Position numbers and translations under genes: made by a program. Positions 11,372-24,200 of a stretch of 64,000 bases of DNA are shown in pieces (position 1 is the stretch's first letter; every line of letters begins with the position of its first letter). Under the pieces are notes generated by a model. The model searched no databases. It was not told where the DNA came from and was given only the letters and a program-made list of their open reading frames with translations. Source of the stretch: Diplosphaera chodatii. Taxonomy: Eukaryota > Chlorophyta > Trebouxiophyceae > Prasiolales > Stichococcaceae. The stretch is from assembly GCA_032358165.1 (NCBI GenBank), contig JAALGY010000039.1, positions 682,001 to 746,000 on the forward strand, given 5' to 3'.

Positions 11372-12250
11372 CCACAAACGAGTGCTATAGCAAGGCACAG
11401 GTCAATGCAGGTGACTGGGCAGCATGCCAGCAACCCCCGAGTGGACGAGATGGAGCCTGTAGAGCAGTACATGCTGCACGGCGGCAGCACAAGGAGCGAG
11501 GGAGTGCACAGGGGTAGAAGAACAGGTCGTGCTGAGCACCTGCATCACAGTGGAATGGCAGGTTGTTCACAGAACCGACAGTGAACTCAGGTTGGACGCC
11601 ATCAGCGCGGCCAGACGCAGCTGACATCAACCACACCTGCTGACGGGCGGCTTCAAAACCATATAATAGGGGAAATAGGGCTGTGAATAGGGATGTGAAT
11701 TAGATTGCGCCTTGCTGTCGAGTAGTGGCGGTGGTCTCACCACCTGCCGTCTGCGCAGGTTCCAATCCATCGAACCGATCTATGGTAAATGTCATTTTCC
11801 AGTGCAGAAACAGTGGTGCCTTATGCAGCCGTGCATGCACTCTCGACAATTCAACAAGTGGACGCTGCGGCGAGCATGCATATGCAAGCATTTTAAGCTT
11901 CACACATCATGCATGATGACTTCGGCATTAGCATGCACGCGCATACGACATCACCGGCCTATGAACCTCGTCACCCTTTGCTGAAGACAATGTCACGCTC
12001 AACGCCAGCAATTTTGCGCAGAATCAGCAAGATGCAAGACAGACGCGGTTTGATGTTACAGGCTCGTTCGCAGGAAGCTGACGAGCTGCGGCGTCCTTCA
12101 CATTTGCTGTGCAACTCCTTCTGGCTGCTGTCCTGACGAAGATTTGCTAGGATGGCGCTGTGCCAGCAGGCAGCAAGTTTGCATGTGCGCTTGCTATTTA
12201 CACCAACCTGACATGTCCTATTATGTGGGATCCTTTGATCAATATCAGTG
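11372..12250. other. Intergenic region, likely divergent promoters
   Basis: About 880 bases between the MYG1 start (minus) and the upstream edge of the duplicated receptor-kinase block (plus). It is richer in A/T than its surroundings, for example near 11650-11700. No conserved protein segment was seen, and open frames on both strands are short. Confidence 0.5.
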
Positions 12251-15200
12251 CCCAACAGCGCCATATGAGTGAAGGTCTTCAGTTGTCAGGGTGGCTGACA
12301 TAAGCATTCGTTCTCCATGAACTGATCAAATCTGCAGGACAGATGCTGACAAGCTGACTTGCACTTTTCCAGAGGTCGGGTAATCTCAAAATCAAGGTTC
12401 GGTTCAGGTTCACACCGCGGCGGTACACCAGAAGGAGGCACGCTGCAGCTTTAGGACCGGAGCAATCTGAGTGGCGTCCATCGCGGACCGCAAAGCTCTG
12501 TAAAGTCGGTGGGCCCAGCCGTGCCGCGTGCAGGTCCCCTGTTGAGTTTTGTACCGCGACTACAACAGTCAGGAGGGCCACTGCTGATTGGGAGGTGGCC
12601 TTGCAAAGGTAGACTGCCACCTTGGTTGGTATGCATGACAAGACATCACTGCATGCCGCGTGGCCGGCCTGCGTGACACCTGAGCAAGCATTCTGCTTCA
12701 CTGAGGCGGGGGATGCATGTCGACTGCAGGAGCACCCGGGTGTGCCAGTCATCTGAGAGCAAACAAGGTGCACTCCGGCAGTCATAGGTGCCTCATCATT
12801 TGCCTTGCAGGGCTGCAGATCGAGCGCTGCCTCGGCTGCTGTTGCTGTCGCCCTCGCTCGGACGTGGAAGCGTTGGCGGAGAGCCGTATGACACGGCGAG
12901 GCCTCTTCATCATACTCTGGTGTGCAGCAGCAACAGCGTACGCGTTGCAGCCCAGCGCGGCGGCACAGGCCGCACAGCATAGCGGCGATGGCGCTGGCTT
13001 GGCTGTGGCTGCCGCCGCAGCCGCCTTCACAGCTGCAGCGGGCGGCTGTCACGGATGCAGCGCAGCTTCAGACAGACATTCACAGACGGTGAGGGACCCT
13101 GCCGCCCGTGCGCTGCACGTGCGGCGGCTGCTGGCGGACGTCGCTCCACCGCCGCTGCCACCGCCATCGCTGGTGCCGGTACTACTGGGTGCGTGTCATT
13201 CTGGTCCTCAGGGCCATGTCGATGCTCCTCCAATCTGATCATCACCAGGCACCTGTCTTCACTGCTGCCTCATGCACTAGAATGGGATGTGGCAGTCTGG
13301 GGCCACTGCCACCTGTGGACGGTGCGTGTGCGCATCACCTAGCACCCTGAACCCTTGGATGCAGCGGCTGCGGAGAGCACCCCGGCGGCGAAGATCCTGA
13401 AGCCGAGCGAGTCGGTGCCCGGCACCGGCATCCCTTTCCTTCGCTTCACCTGGCATGTTGGTGAGGCCAGCCGTTGGGTATGAGCCATGAAGCCCCTCGA
13501 GAGAGTGCTGCAGCGAGCACTGTCCGTTGGGATAGAGTCCTCCAGTTACTGGGGACGTGCACTGGACAACCCTGCATAGCACACCTTGCCCGCTACTCTG
13601 CTTTGCGTGCAACTCCCTGGCCTCTGCCTGCAGTGGGGTCCAACCTGCTGCCTGTGACGCCGCGGCTGAAGGATGCCCTGCAGCGGTCCCTCGACTCCGC
13701 CTTCTCACTCTTCCAGTTCACTGTGCGCTGCGCTGCAGCCAGCCGCCAGCCCACAGAAGTTGCTGTCAGTACATGTCCCATCATGTGCCAATCTTATTTT
13801 TGAGCTGTCCGGCGACCGAAGCAGAGTGCCGACGCTCCTGTTCATGACTGTGTCCCGGCGGCATTATCTTGTGGTAAAACAGTAAAACAAACGTGTGACG
13901 ACTGCAGATGGTAATACAGTCGCTCAAGCCGCTGGCACCTTTGAACAGCACGGTTGTACAGTCAGCCACATTGGCCGGTGCGACAGCAGCCTTCCATGTC
14001 CGCTCACATGATGAATTGGCATTTGACCACCTGATGTACCCAAATCAGTGCCCTTGCCAAGCTGCTCATGCCGCATGCATGCAGCAGGCGGTTGTGGCGT
14101 TGTTGGCAGCTGCGTTGTGCATTGCATCTTCAGACGGTGTTGATCGTGGTGTGCAGGCAACCGAACAGCCGCAGCAACCATTCTCAGCAATGGCAGCACC
14201 GATGGTGCGGCAGGTGCACGGCGGGGCACTGACACAACGACTGCGGGGGCTGCCGCACCACTTCTGCGCGGATCACTGACCCCACTGGCGCAGGCTCCGA
14301 CCCGTAAGCTGCTACAGGGCCGCCTCAATACGAGCCCCGCGGCACGGGCGCAGTACCAAGGGGTGGAGCTGATTGCAACGGCTTACGTCACCTCGAACAG
14401 CGTGTTCGAATCACTGGTATGTCAGTTTGGTTTCGGATCCAACGAGCTGCCTTCCAGCAGCATCTGCCAGCATCCACTCCTGCCATGGGCAGCTGATTGG
14501 CAACCCCAGCTGTGCTGCGAGATCGTGTGCTTTGGTCCTGCAGGGGGAGCAGCAACAGTCGCAGCAGCTGCAGCGCCTGTCGCAGTCTGCATCGACCTTT
14601 GGATACCAGGTGCAGCGCCACCAGCTGCTTGCTTTCTTTCATGTGTCTGTCAGACGCCAGACATCAGTTTCGAAGTAGCATACAGGGCGGCGCTCACCCG
14701 CATTGCTGCAGGCAGCTGACTGCACACAGCGCTGCTGTGCAGGTGACGTTCCTGTCACAGAAAACGTCTGCCAACAACAACACGCTCATTCTGACTGCGC
14801 GGCTACCAAAGTCCTTCCAGAGCTTCCGATCGACCACATACGTGATTGACTGCAAGGTAATACCGTTGCCTTCTAGCTTGCAAGTTCTCATTCTTTGAAC
14901 ATGGCTTTGTCTGCACTGTTCTGCGAACAATTCCAGGTCGCTAAGGTGCAATAGCCACAGGCCCTAGCGTGTCCCAACCCATGAGACCACAGCCCAAGTG
15001 GTGAGCCTTCGCAAAGTTGAGTGTCCTCGTCTGCAGTTCGCGGGGCGTGATGCAGCACCCACAACTGCGGAGGCGCAGAGCGCACTGGCCGTGGCCATCA
15101 GTGAGACGCCCGACTGGATCTATGGCCGGATGACGCAGGTGAGCGGCTACCATGCATGCTGTCTCTGTGGCCGTCATCGAAGAGTGGCATATGCCCGATG

Positions 15201-18200
15201 CGGGGCATGTTGCCCAGCATGAGATGTTGCTGGTTGTCAGACCTATCCAGGTACCGCATAGCACTGCCCCTGTCTGCGCACAGCGCTCAGCATGACATTC
15301 AGGCTCAGCTTTGGAGGTTGTGCTCTTGCAGCTGCGGCGTACAGCAGACAACCTGACAGCAGTTGCTACTTTCTTGGCCACTACCGGGTCAGCAAACGGC
15401 ACTTTCTCACCCCAGGTGTAAACACCATCTGCTGGAACAATGCTTGTCACACTCAGAGTCGGCACCGGCGGCACAGGCGATGACGACTTCAGGCCTTAGT
15501 CATGCCCGTATGAAGTCACCCTGCTGCCTTGTTACCTCTGCAGGATGTGGCAGCAGACATTCAGCCAAGGCTAGAGCAGTTGCTCGTGGACAGCGGTGCC
15601 AACGGCACCGTGACAGTCGATGCGCGATATGCCCAGCTGCCACCCTTCAAGGTGGGCTGGGCTCGTCAGTCACTTCCTGTCACGTGTGCTCTGGCTGATG
15701 ACTCGAATTACATGGGGCTGGTGCTGCTCGTCCTCATACGAGTGTTTGTTGCTCGCACCCTAAAACCCTGAGTACCTGGCTGTTGCCCATTGCTGCGGCC
15801 CGCTTGCCGGCTGCTGTCCAACAGTGTGGTTTTGCATGGCGCACAGATTCCGGCAGAAGCTTTCAATGCTACGGTCACCACAGAGCCTCTGTGAGTGGAC
15901 GTTTTGCAGCTGGCAACGGTCGTGAATGATCTCGACAGCTGTCTTGCTCTCAGCAGGGTCGTCCTGCACCCTGCTTGCGTGCCATGTAACGCGCGTACGT
16001 CCTGCGAGTCACGACAGCAGACTGAGCGCTCAATGCACGCGAACCGCAGGCCGGGCTACGACGCAACCACCAGCACGTCATCAATCTCGTCCGGAGCGAT
16101 TGCTGGCATTGTATTGGGAGCAGTCACCGCCATGGCTTCGGTGCTCGTGATCATAGGTGACAATATGATGCTGGCAACCGCAGCATCGAGCATGATGTGA
16201 CCCTTCATACTATGTCCTGGTCGTGAGTGCATGTATCAGTTGCACAGCCGTACTCCCAGCTGAAAGATTTTGGTATACTTTGCAGCAATCTTCCTGTGGC
16301 ATCGGCGGCGCCTATACATCAACAGCCATGGTGCGCCAACAATGACGCCTTCAAAGCATTAGCGCCGCCTGTTGCAAACTGCTCACGTTACTGACACCAC
16401 GGCTACTGGTTGTGCAGTGCTGGCATGCATAGCGTGCTGCAGACAGTTCCTCCATCCTGTGCTGGTGTCATGGAGGATGTCCTCACACATCGGTGGTGGT
16501 CCTATGCAGATGGCAGCGGCCGCGATGAAGGGCTCGGCGCGTTCGATCAGAGGCTGATGGGCTGGGCCATCCAGCACGAGGACATTGAGATCTGCCGGGA
16601 TGCCTACGGGAGAGAGTGCCTGCTGGTGTGCAGCATGCACCCTGCAGCCTGTTGTCACATACCAGCGAAGCTTGATCCTGCATGAGGCGTGTCAGTCTCT
16701 GGTCTGCGAGCTCATTGGCAGAGACCAACCAGCACGACCGGAAACATGAGGGAAACTGGAACTAGCAACATGATGGGGTGCTGGCTGCAGGGGGAGGGGG
16801 CGTATGGGCGGGTGTACAAGGCGCTACGGGGTGGGGTGCAGGACGTGGCGGTGAAACAGCTGTCCCACACAGGCGACGGCCAGCTGCAGAAATTTATCGA
16901 GGTGGATTGTCGTATACCTGCATCCTTTGTGTCCATTCGTAGCAACCATTGCATATACCTGTCACTTTTTCAGCAGGGCCCGTGGAAACTGCCCTGGCCA
17001 CGGCAGGAAATACACATAGCGGCCCTCCATGCGAAGCAAACTCATGTGCTGTGGGTGTTCCCTGCCGTGGGGCATGTTGCTCGATCCGCGGGGGAATGCC
17101 CATAGCCAAGACCTCTGCACCGGGCCACTAATGCAGTCTATGAATCACAGCATCTGACTTGCCCTTGCCGCTGCAGGAAGTGGGCATTTTGAAGGGCCTG
17201 AACTACGACCGCAACATCGTGCAATTTTATGGCGCCTGCGTGCGCGAAGGCAGCGACCCACTGCTCATCACAGAGTACATGGAGGGTGTGTTCATTGCTC
17301 ACCCTGCAGTGAAACATGTGATGGCTTACAGACATGTCGCAACATCCCCACTGGCAGAATTTGAGCCGGATCAGGAGGACAGGAGGCACTGCTTCAGCTT
17401 GGCTGTGCTGCTGATGTGTGAGTCGGCCACCAGTACAAAGCACATACATGTGCTGCTGCAGGGGGCGATCTGTGCAGCGCCATCCAGGCTGACACATCTG
17501 GCCGCCTGCTTTGGTATGGGCTTGGACATCGCATCGCATTGGACATATCCCGAGGCCTCTACTTCCTGCATTCGCACGAGGTGCGCATGATCTGGTAGTG
17601 TGTCATAGGTTGTCATCGCCGCTGCTTCAGTGGGTTGGCTGCGCAGTCGGCTGTGTTACAGAGGGTCCCAAGGTAGTTAGCCGCAAGGTAAATTTGAGCA
17701 CGGGCCAACCCATGTGCATTCGGGCGCCTGCAGGTTGTGCACTCGGACATGAAGAGCAAGAATGTGCTGCTGAACAGCGCCATGCACGCCAAGATCAGCG
17801 ACGTGAGCACCAGCTAGTGTCTTGATCTGTGCATCGCATTTGCATGTCAAGTGTTGATGCCATGCCAGAAAGCTACATGCATGACCAGTGGCACTTCACA
17901 ACAACTAGCAGTATGCTGCACAAATGATGAAGACAGACGTCATGCTTAGATCCCATAAATAAGTACGGCCTTTCCGGCTTGCAGGTGGGGTTGGCGCATT
18001 TGATAGAAGTGCACGCCGAGCAGTCGACAGTGCTGGCATGGGTGCGTCTGCTTCGTTTGCCACACCTAAATGCCATTAGAGAAGCACATGTTGATGGCAA
18101 TAAACAGCTGAGTGTTGTGCCTGATAGCGTCCTGCTGCATGAGCTACATTGTGCATGAGCTGCACAATCAGCATCACCCCAAGGGGTAACAGGTGTGTAT

Positions 18201-20071
18201 TGTTGCTGACATGCCTCACTGCCGGCGCAGACCCTTGCCTACGCTGCCCCCGAAGTCCTGATGAATGAGAAGTGCGTTGGTGCCTGCTGCCAGCTGCCAC
18301 TGACCTGCGAAGATACATTTGCAGGAGCTTTGCTGCATCGAATTGAGCCCACCATCAGCTGCACTTAATTCGAGCTGAATGCCTGCAGGTGCGAGCTGAA
18401 GTCGGACATCTACAGCTTTGGCATTGTGCTGTGGGAGGTGGGCCGCCTTGCGCAACCGCATGCCCATCTCTAAGCAATGCGCGTTCAAGAGCCCCTGTCA
18501 TCCCGAGCACCTGGTGGTCACCGTCCGAGCCTGCTGCCTGGCCTGTGCAGATAGTCACCGGGACGACGCCGTCCACGAGGGGCAAATTACCAACACCGCA
18601 GACGCCGCGGGACTGCCCCGCCGACATCTGGGACCTCATCCAGCAGTGCCTGGTGCTGAAGCCGGACGAGCGGCCCTCGGCAAAGCAGGTCGGCACACCG
18701 ATGCATTTGCAAGTATAGCAGGACATACACATAATGTTCTCGACACAGTGCATGAGAGCGCAGCTCCCTGCGACTGATGTGGTTCAGTGAATCTGGGAGG
18801 CAGCATGCCAACATCTCGTGCCCGCTGCTGACCGGGGCTGCCGCCGCCTCCCCAACCTGACGGCGTGCTGACTGCTGCCTGCAGTGCTTCAGACGCATCC
18901 ACGAGTCCTGCAGGGCGGCCAGCCTGCTGTCCGCCGCCTCCTGTAGCTCAGGGCCGCCGCCGGTCAGCGTTGACATCAGTCACGAGGTACCAGATGGCTG
19001 CAGATGGGCATTGCTTGGCAGAACCTGCTATGGTTGGCGCACTACTGGACTGCGTGGTGCAGTCAACGTTATCGTGCCAAGTAGGTCCGCAGGCAACCAT
19101 GCTGAGCTTGCCACGCATGGCGCAGGGTGCGGGCGCGTTCGCCACCCCGCGAACACCCTCGCTGTGCAGCAGCGGCGTCCGAAGCACCGGCGTCAACAGC
19201 CCTAGGAGCGTGAGCAGCCGGAACACGCCTGGGGCCAGCCAGAGCAGCGGCGGCGGTGGCGACGGTGGCTCTGCCCCTGGAACAAATGGCACTGCCGCCG
19301 CCGCCGCCGCCGCCAGCTCAGGTGCCGACCTGGTCAAGCGGGGTGCCAAGATGGCAGCAGGAAGCAGTACACCTGAAATGGCACATCAGGCTGCAGAAGG
19401 CTGCGTGGCTGCCCCGCCCGGCATGCCGAAGATGCAGGGGCCTGTCAACCCATTTGCGTCGGAGGTGGACATCGCTTGGAGCGGCTCCTTGCCAGACAAC
19501 GCAGCAGACAGCGTCCCAGAGCGTCGTCAGGCGAGGACGGGACGGCTGCTCACCGTCAGCGATGCAGCGGAGCAGGTGAGCCAGCCCTGCAGCGGTGTCT
19601 GGCTACTTGAGCTGCCATGCCGCCAGCGCCACCTGCTGTCATAGCAGATCGTCCCCAGCGGGTGATGTCAGCCGAGCGGAGACTTGAAAACCCTAAACTC
19701 GTTGTGTGCAGGTGGCGCGCACCCGCAGCCGGCGGCTGTCACGTGAGGGCCGCAGCGCATCCCTGCAGAGCATGTTCAGCGGCAGCACCGCGGCCGGCGC
19801 CGGGCGGCTGGCGCAGCCTGACAGGCCGCCCATGGTGAAAGTGCAGTCAGACCCCACCGCAGGTGTGGCCTCTGGAGAGTGCAACGGCAGCGGAGGCCCA
19901 CACACCCACGCCGGCGTCCAGCTGAACCGTCTTTCCTGCGGTTATGACAACTCCACAGAGAGCACCCACGCAGCAGTTCCGAACGGAATGGCTGGCAAGG
20001 GCAGTGGGAAGCTTGCGGAGGAGGTGGCAGCCAAGGGCAGTGGTGGGGACCTCTATAGTAGCTTTGCATAG
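12250..20071 (+). repeat. Tandem segmental duplication, unit A (receptor kinase with its upstream region)
   Basis: Left copy of a 7.5-8 kb direct duplication. Exon order, exon sizes and phases correspond one to one with unit B. Similarity begins upstream of the start codon (a shared stretch around 12335 and 21377), so the promoter was copied too, and it stops at the stop codon. Introns have diverged much more than exons, so the event is old. Confidence 0.85.
12888..20071 (+). CDS. Receptor-like TKL protein kinase, copy A
   Basis: Single-pass membrane kinase. ATG 12888 begins a signal peptide (MTRRGLFIILWCAAATAYA), then an Ala-rich and Pro-rich stretch. The ectodomain, of about eleven exons, matches no family I recognise. 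It has N-glycosylation sequons (NRT, NGS, NNT, NGT) and conserved blocks AAKILKPSESVPGTG, LLPVTPRLKDALQRSLDSAF, RKLLQGRLNTSPAARAQYQG, LPKSFQSFRSTTYVIDCK and FAGRDAAPTTAEAQSALAV. The transmembrane helix (AGIVLGAVTAMASVLVII, about 16100-16155) is followed by a basic stop-transfer FLWHRRRLYI. Kinase: GEGAYGRVYKAL (16787 on), VAVKQL lysine, EVGILKGLNYDRNIVQFYG, VVHSDMKSKNVLL (HRD is HSD), ISD-VGLA across a splice site (DFG is DVG), YAAPEVL, SDIYSFGIVLWE and LKPDERPSAKQ. The tail is Ser/Gly/Ala-rich and ends GGDLYSSFA. No break was seen. Confidence 0.85.
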
Positions 20072-20097
20072 TAGAGCTGGGGAAGAATGCCAACCCA

Positions 20098-20239
20098 GTG
20101 CGAAGTACCGTGAACACAGAACTGAAGTGTCTACGCAATAGCTGACAACAACTCTATTGACACAATCAGCGCGAAGTATAGATAACCATGTAGCTGCGAT
20201 GTCTGCGCAGTAGCTGACAACAAGTATCAGCACAACTAC
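20098..20239. repeat. Imperfect ~71-bp tandem repeat, two units
   Basis: Units 20098-20168 and 20169-20239 share a GCGAAGTA core near their start and TAGCTGACAACAA near their middle. The repeat lies just 3' of receptor kinase A and belongs to no larger recognised element. Confidence 0.6.
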
Positions 20240-20614
20240 CATGCAGCATTGAACATTTGATTTTTCCTGGCGTCTCCAGACATCAGGATGTGTTGCCCTC
20301 CATGGCAACCTGGCAGTTTGCAATCTGGGGGCATACAGCGCCCTCGAAAGCAATTATTGAAAGCAAACATGTGGGGCTTTACGTTGCAACTTCCAGAAAG
20401 CAGGCAGTGGCGCGCACCATAACCACTTTCGTGCACAGTAGCTATGGTGGGCACACCAGACAGCATTGCCCATACTGAGCACTGCCGCAGACGCGCAGAG
20501 GCACTGCCGGTGCCACTGAGAGCCGCTTTAGAGCGCGTGCAGCCCCGCAGATGACCGCTCGCCACGACCCCGATTCTATGCGGCCTTGGCATGGTGCGCT
20601 GGCTGCCGACCGCT

Positions 20615-21134
20615 CAGCCTGGCTGTGCTGCGCGTCTTTAAGGTACGGCGGCAGGCGCGGACACACCAGAAGGCAGCCGAAGAGCCTGCTGCCAGCATCG
20701 CCGCTGCGATGGCTCCGAGGTCCACAAAGTGCAGCCGCCACCAGGGCATGCCCACCTCCAGGGGCCATAAGAATGGCTCCGGCCCCGTTGCCAGCGCATA
20801 CTCCACCCAGTCTGCTGCCTGCGTGCCAGACGGCCAAGGTTGATTAAGTCACATATGCTCACCCACCGTTTCTGCTCCGGATATCTGACCAGGCAAAATC
20901 AGCCATGGAACAGGCTGCCGCAGGGTTTCAGTGTCTGTGCACGGCGCACCCTGCCTAGTGCTGGCGTGCCAGGCTGAGAATGCAGGCGCTTGGACAGCCG
21001 CTGCGCCTGCTGCCGGTAGCTTGGCTCGTCAACGACCTGCATGAGCAATGGATGTGGCAGTCTGCTCGACCCACCCGTCATGCCACTGACATGTCATGAC
21101 ACGCCAAATTCCGCGACGGCGGCGGGTGAACCTA
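20615..21134 (-). pseudogene. Truncated copy of the 3' end of the UDP-glycosyltransferase gene
   Basis: The minus strand carries the last two exons of a [21 protein letters not shown], then [20 protein letters not shown] and the C-terminal membrane segment WWRLHFVDLGAIAAAMLAA. Both align with the complete gene at 36270-40314, specifically with 36315-36822, including the intron between the exons. Similarity ends at 21134, a few bases into an upstream intron of the parent. No PSPG-like donor-binding exon or start lies further upstream, so this cannot encode a working enzyme. It sits exactly between the two receptor-kinase copies. Confidence 0.85.
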
Positions 21135-21284
21135 TACCTGGCTCTCGAATAGGGGGAGATATGTCTCGGTGGCCTTGCTCCGTTTCGGCCCGATCGGCCC
21201 CTCGTCAAATGGACTTGCAAGGGACAATAGGTTGTAGAGCCTGAAGCGGGGCGACTTGGTCGTTACATTCCGGTCTTCTGATCT

Positions 21285-24200
21285 CAGCGCCATACAGCGC
21301 CACATGCACGATGTCTTGTCAGGCTGGCTCGCATAATCGATCAGTCCCCAAGTCCCCATGAAGCCGATTGTGCAGGACAGATCCCTGACTTGCACTTTTT
21401 CAGAGGGCGGGCAATCTGACAAGGGGCGATCTCATCAAGGTACGCTCCAAGTGCACAGCTGCGGTACACCAGGCAGCGGCACGTGCGTGCTATGACCCGG
21501 GCCCAGTTGCAGGATGTCTCTTACGACACAACAGCTCTGCAAAGGCACTGCGCTGCGGTCGTGCCGCGTGTCCTAGGTGAAGTTGTGTTACCGGAAGTCA
21601 ACAAGTAATCTGGGAGGGCCATCGATTGGGTGCTGGCGTCGCCAGGTGTTCTCCTGCTATGCATGGGTCGTATGCAGGCATGAACACATACGTTACATGC
21701 TGCATGGCCGGCGAGCGTGACAGCTGAGCAAGAATTTGTTGCACCAAGGCATGGGATGCATGTCGGCTGCAGGGGCACCCGGACTGGTTGCTATGCTCTT
21801 GCAACATACGAGGCGCGCCTCGGCGGCAGCCAGCTGCTTGTCGAGCTGCACTGGAGCGCTGGACACGGCAGACGGGCTGGCACGCGCATCAGCACTGGCT
21901 TGACTGCTGTGGGCGGGCTTGCTCGCAACAGTAGCATCGTCAGGAAGCCCCATGTCACAGCGACACCTCTCCCTCGTCGTATGGCTGACAGCAGTGGCAG
22001 CGTACACTTTTCAGCCCAGCGTAGCCGCACGAGCTGCCGCATGGTAAAATTTTGATGGCGGTGGTTTAGCTGCGGCTGCCGGTTCAGCAGCTGCAGTGGG
22101 CGGCTGTGACGGATGCAACTCTGTCATCCGGCGGCTGCTAGCAGAAAATGCCCCGCAGCCACTGCCACCACCGTCACTGACGCCATTGCTCCTGGGTGCG
22201 TGCCATGTGGTTATCAGCGTCGCACCTGTGCCAATTGCTCGACCCTGGCCGAAACGATGCATGTTGCCCTGCACTCCGTTGTGCTCTGGTATGGTGGCGG
22301 CAGTCTGCTGCATTGATACCTGAGGGCGGTCTGCGACATCCTGCCATCTGGATCATTGGATGCAGCGGCTGCGGAGAGCTTCCCAGCGGCAAAGATCCTG
22401 AAGCCAAGCGAGTCGTTGCCTGGCACCGGCGTTCCGTTCCTGCGTCTCACCTACCATGTTGGTAAGGCCAACCTGCCAGCTTCGTACCGCCTTGAGGAGT
22501 TCACCTCTGAGCACTGTTGGTGGGAACGGAATGTCAAGTGCCAGCGAGGACGTGCGCATCAATCGGCCGCGTGGCTGTTCCGCTACTTTGCTCCCTGAAC
22601 CATCGTTGGTCTTTGCCTGCAGTGGGGCCGGGCCTGCTGCCTGTGACGCAGCGGCTGAAGGATGCCCTGCAACGGTCCCTCGACTCTGCCTTCTCACTCT
22701 TCCAATTCACGGTGCGCTGCACGACAGCCAGCCGGCCAGCCCACCACATTATGCTGCTGTTGGTGGATGTCATTTGTTTTGCTGATGGCATCTCTGAGCT
22801 GTCCATTAAACGGAGTGCAAATAATGCTCTTGTCAAGACCTGCCCCCTGGCAGTATCAGCGTGTGGCTTTGACAGTAGTGTGAAAGCTGCAGATTACCGT
22901 GCAATCAGTCAAGCCGCTGGCAGCCGTGAACAGCACTGTCGTACCATCAACAGCATTGGCGGGTGTGACAGCGCCTCTCCATGTGATCCGAAGCCACAGC
23001 AGCATGCATGCGTCAAGTGAACATCGCGAATCAGCTCCTTGCATAGGCCCTTCAACAGGGTATCGTGATGTGCAGGCAATGCAACAGCCGCAGCAAGCAC
23101 CTTGAGCAATGGCAGCACAGATGGTGTGGTGGGTGTGCTGCCCCCACCGACACAGGCCCCAGCCCGCAAGCTGCTGCAGGGCCGTCTAAACACGAGCCCC
23201 TCGGCACGGGGACAGTATGAAGGGGTGGAGTTGGTCGCCACGGCGTATGTCACCAGCAAGACCGTCTTCGAGTCACTGGTATGCTTACCTCAAATGTAAA
23301 GGATCATCGTTTAGTGTTACCAGCTTCCAGAACCGACGTGCACAGCTGACTGGCAACCCCCAACTTGTGCTGTGTGATCGTGTGCTTTGGTCTTACAGGG
23401 TGAGAAGAGGCAATCGCAGCAGCGGCAAGGCCTGGCTCAGTCTGCGTCGGCCTTTGGCTACCAGGTGCGCCACTCGATTGGTGCTTCCATCTCTCGGGGA
23501 TATACCAGATTTGTATATCATGAACCTGGGCATAACACGGTGCCATGCGTGGCAGCCTATAACGCGGCTGCCAGCTAACAGGAGCGCTGCTGTGCAGGTG
23601 CAATTCCTGGCACAAGACGCATCTTTTACAAACAGCACACTTGTTCTGTCTCTGCGTCTGCCAGTCGCCTTCCGGAACTTCCAATCGACCACATACGAAG
23701 TCGCTTGCAAGGTGAAACTGATGTCATGGGTCAACAGCGGGCGGATTTCTGTCAAAACCAGGCAGTGCTGTTGCTTGGTGGTGCACAAAACCCAATTTCG
23801 CCACATAGAACATGGCCACAAACCTGTCCATCAGGCCACAGTGCAGGTGATGCATTTGTGCGGAAACCTGGTGTCCTGGTGTGCAGTTTATGGGGCGTGA
23901 TGCTGCACCCACAACTGTGGAGGCACAGAACGCATTGGCCGTGGCCGTCAGCTCGATGCCCAACTGGGTCTATGGCCAGATGACGCAGGTGAGCGGCTCC
24001 CATGCATGCTGTTCTGTGGATGTCAACAGAGTGTCACACGCCAGACGAAGTGCAACTTGCTGGCCAGCAAGAGCAACCGCTGGTGGTCACAAGGCACGAG
24101 GCAACACTCCCTGCTGCCTGCGACTTGCACAAAGGGCTGTGTATGATGTCGAGGTCTCACTGTTAGATGATACATGCGTTTGCAGCTGCGGCGCACAGCA

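Noticed and set aside
12279..13052. 257-codon minus-strand open frame
   Set aside because: It lies antisense to the upstream region and first exon of kinase A, is Cys/Ala/Ser-rich from GC-rich complement sequence, and is only partly preserved in unit B. No family motif.
16300..16372. TAG after APTMTPSKH in kinase A considered as a truncation
   Set aside because: A GTGCGC donor lies just before it (in SHG), at the same place as in copy B, so the stop falls in an intron.
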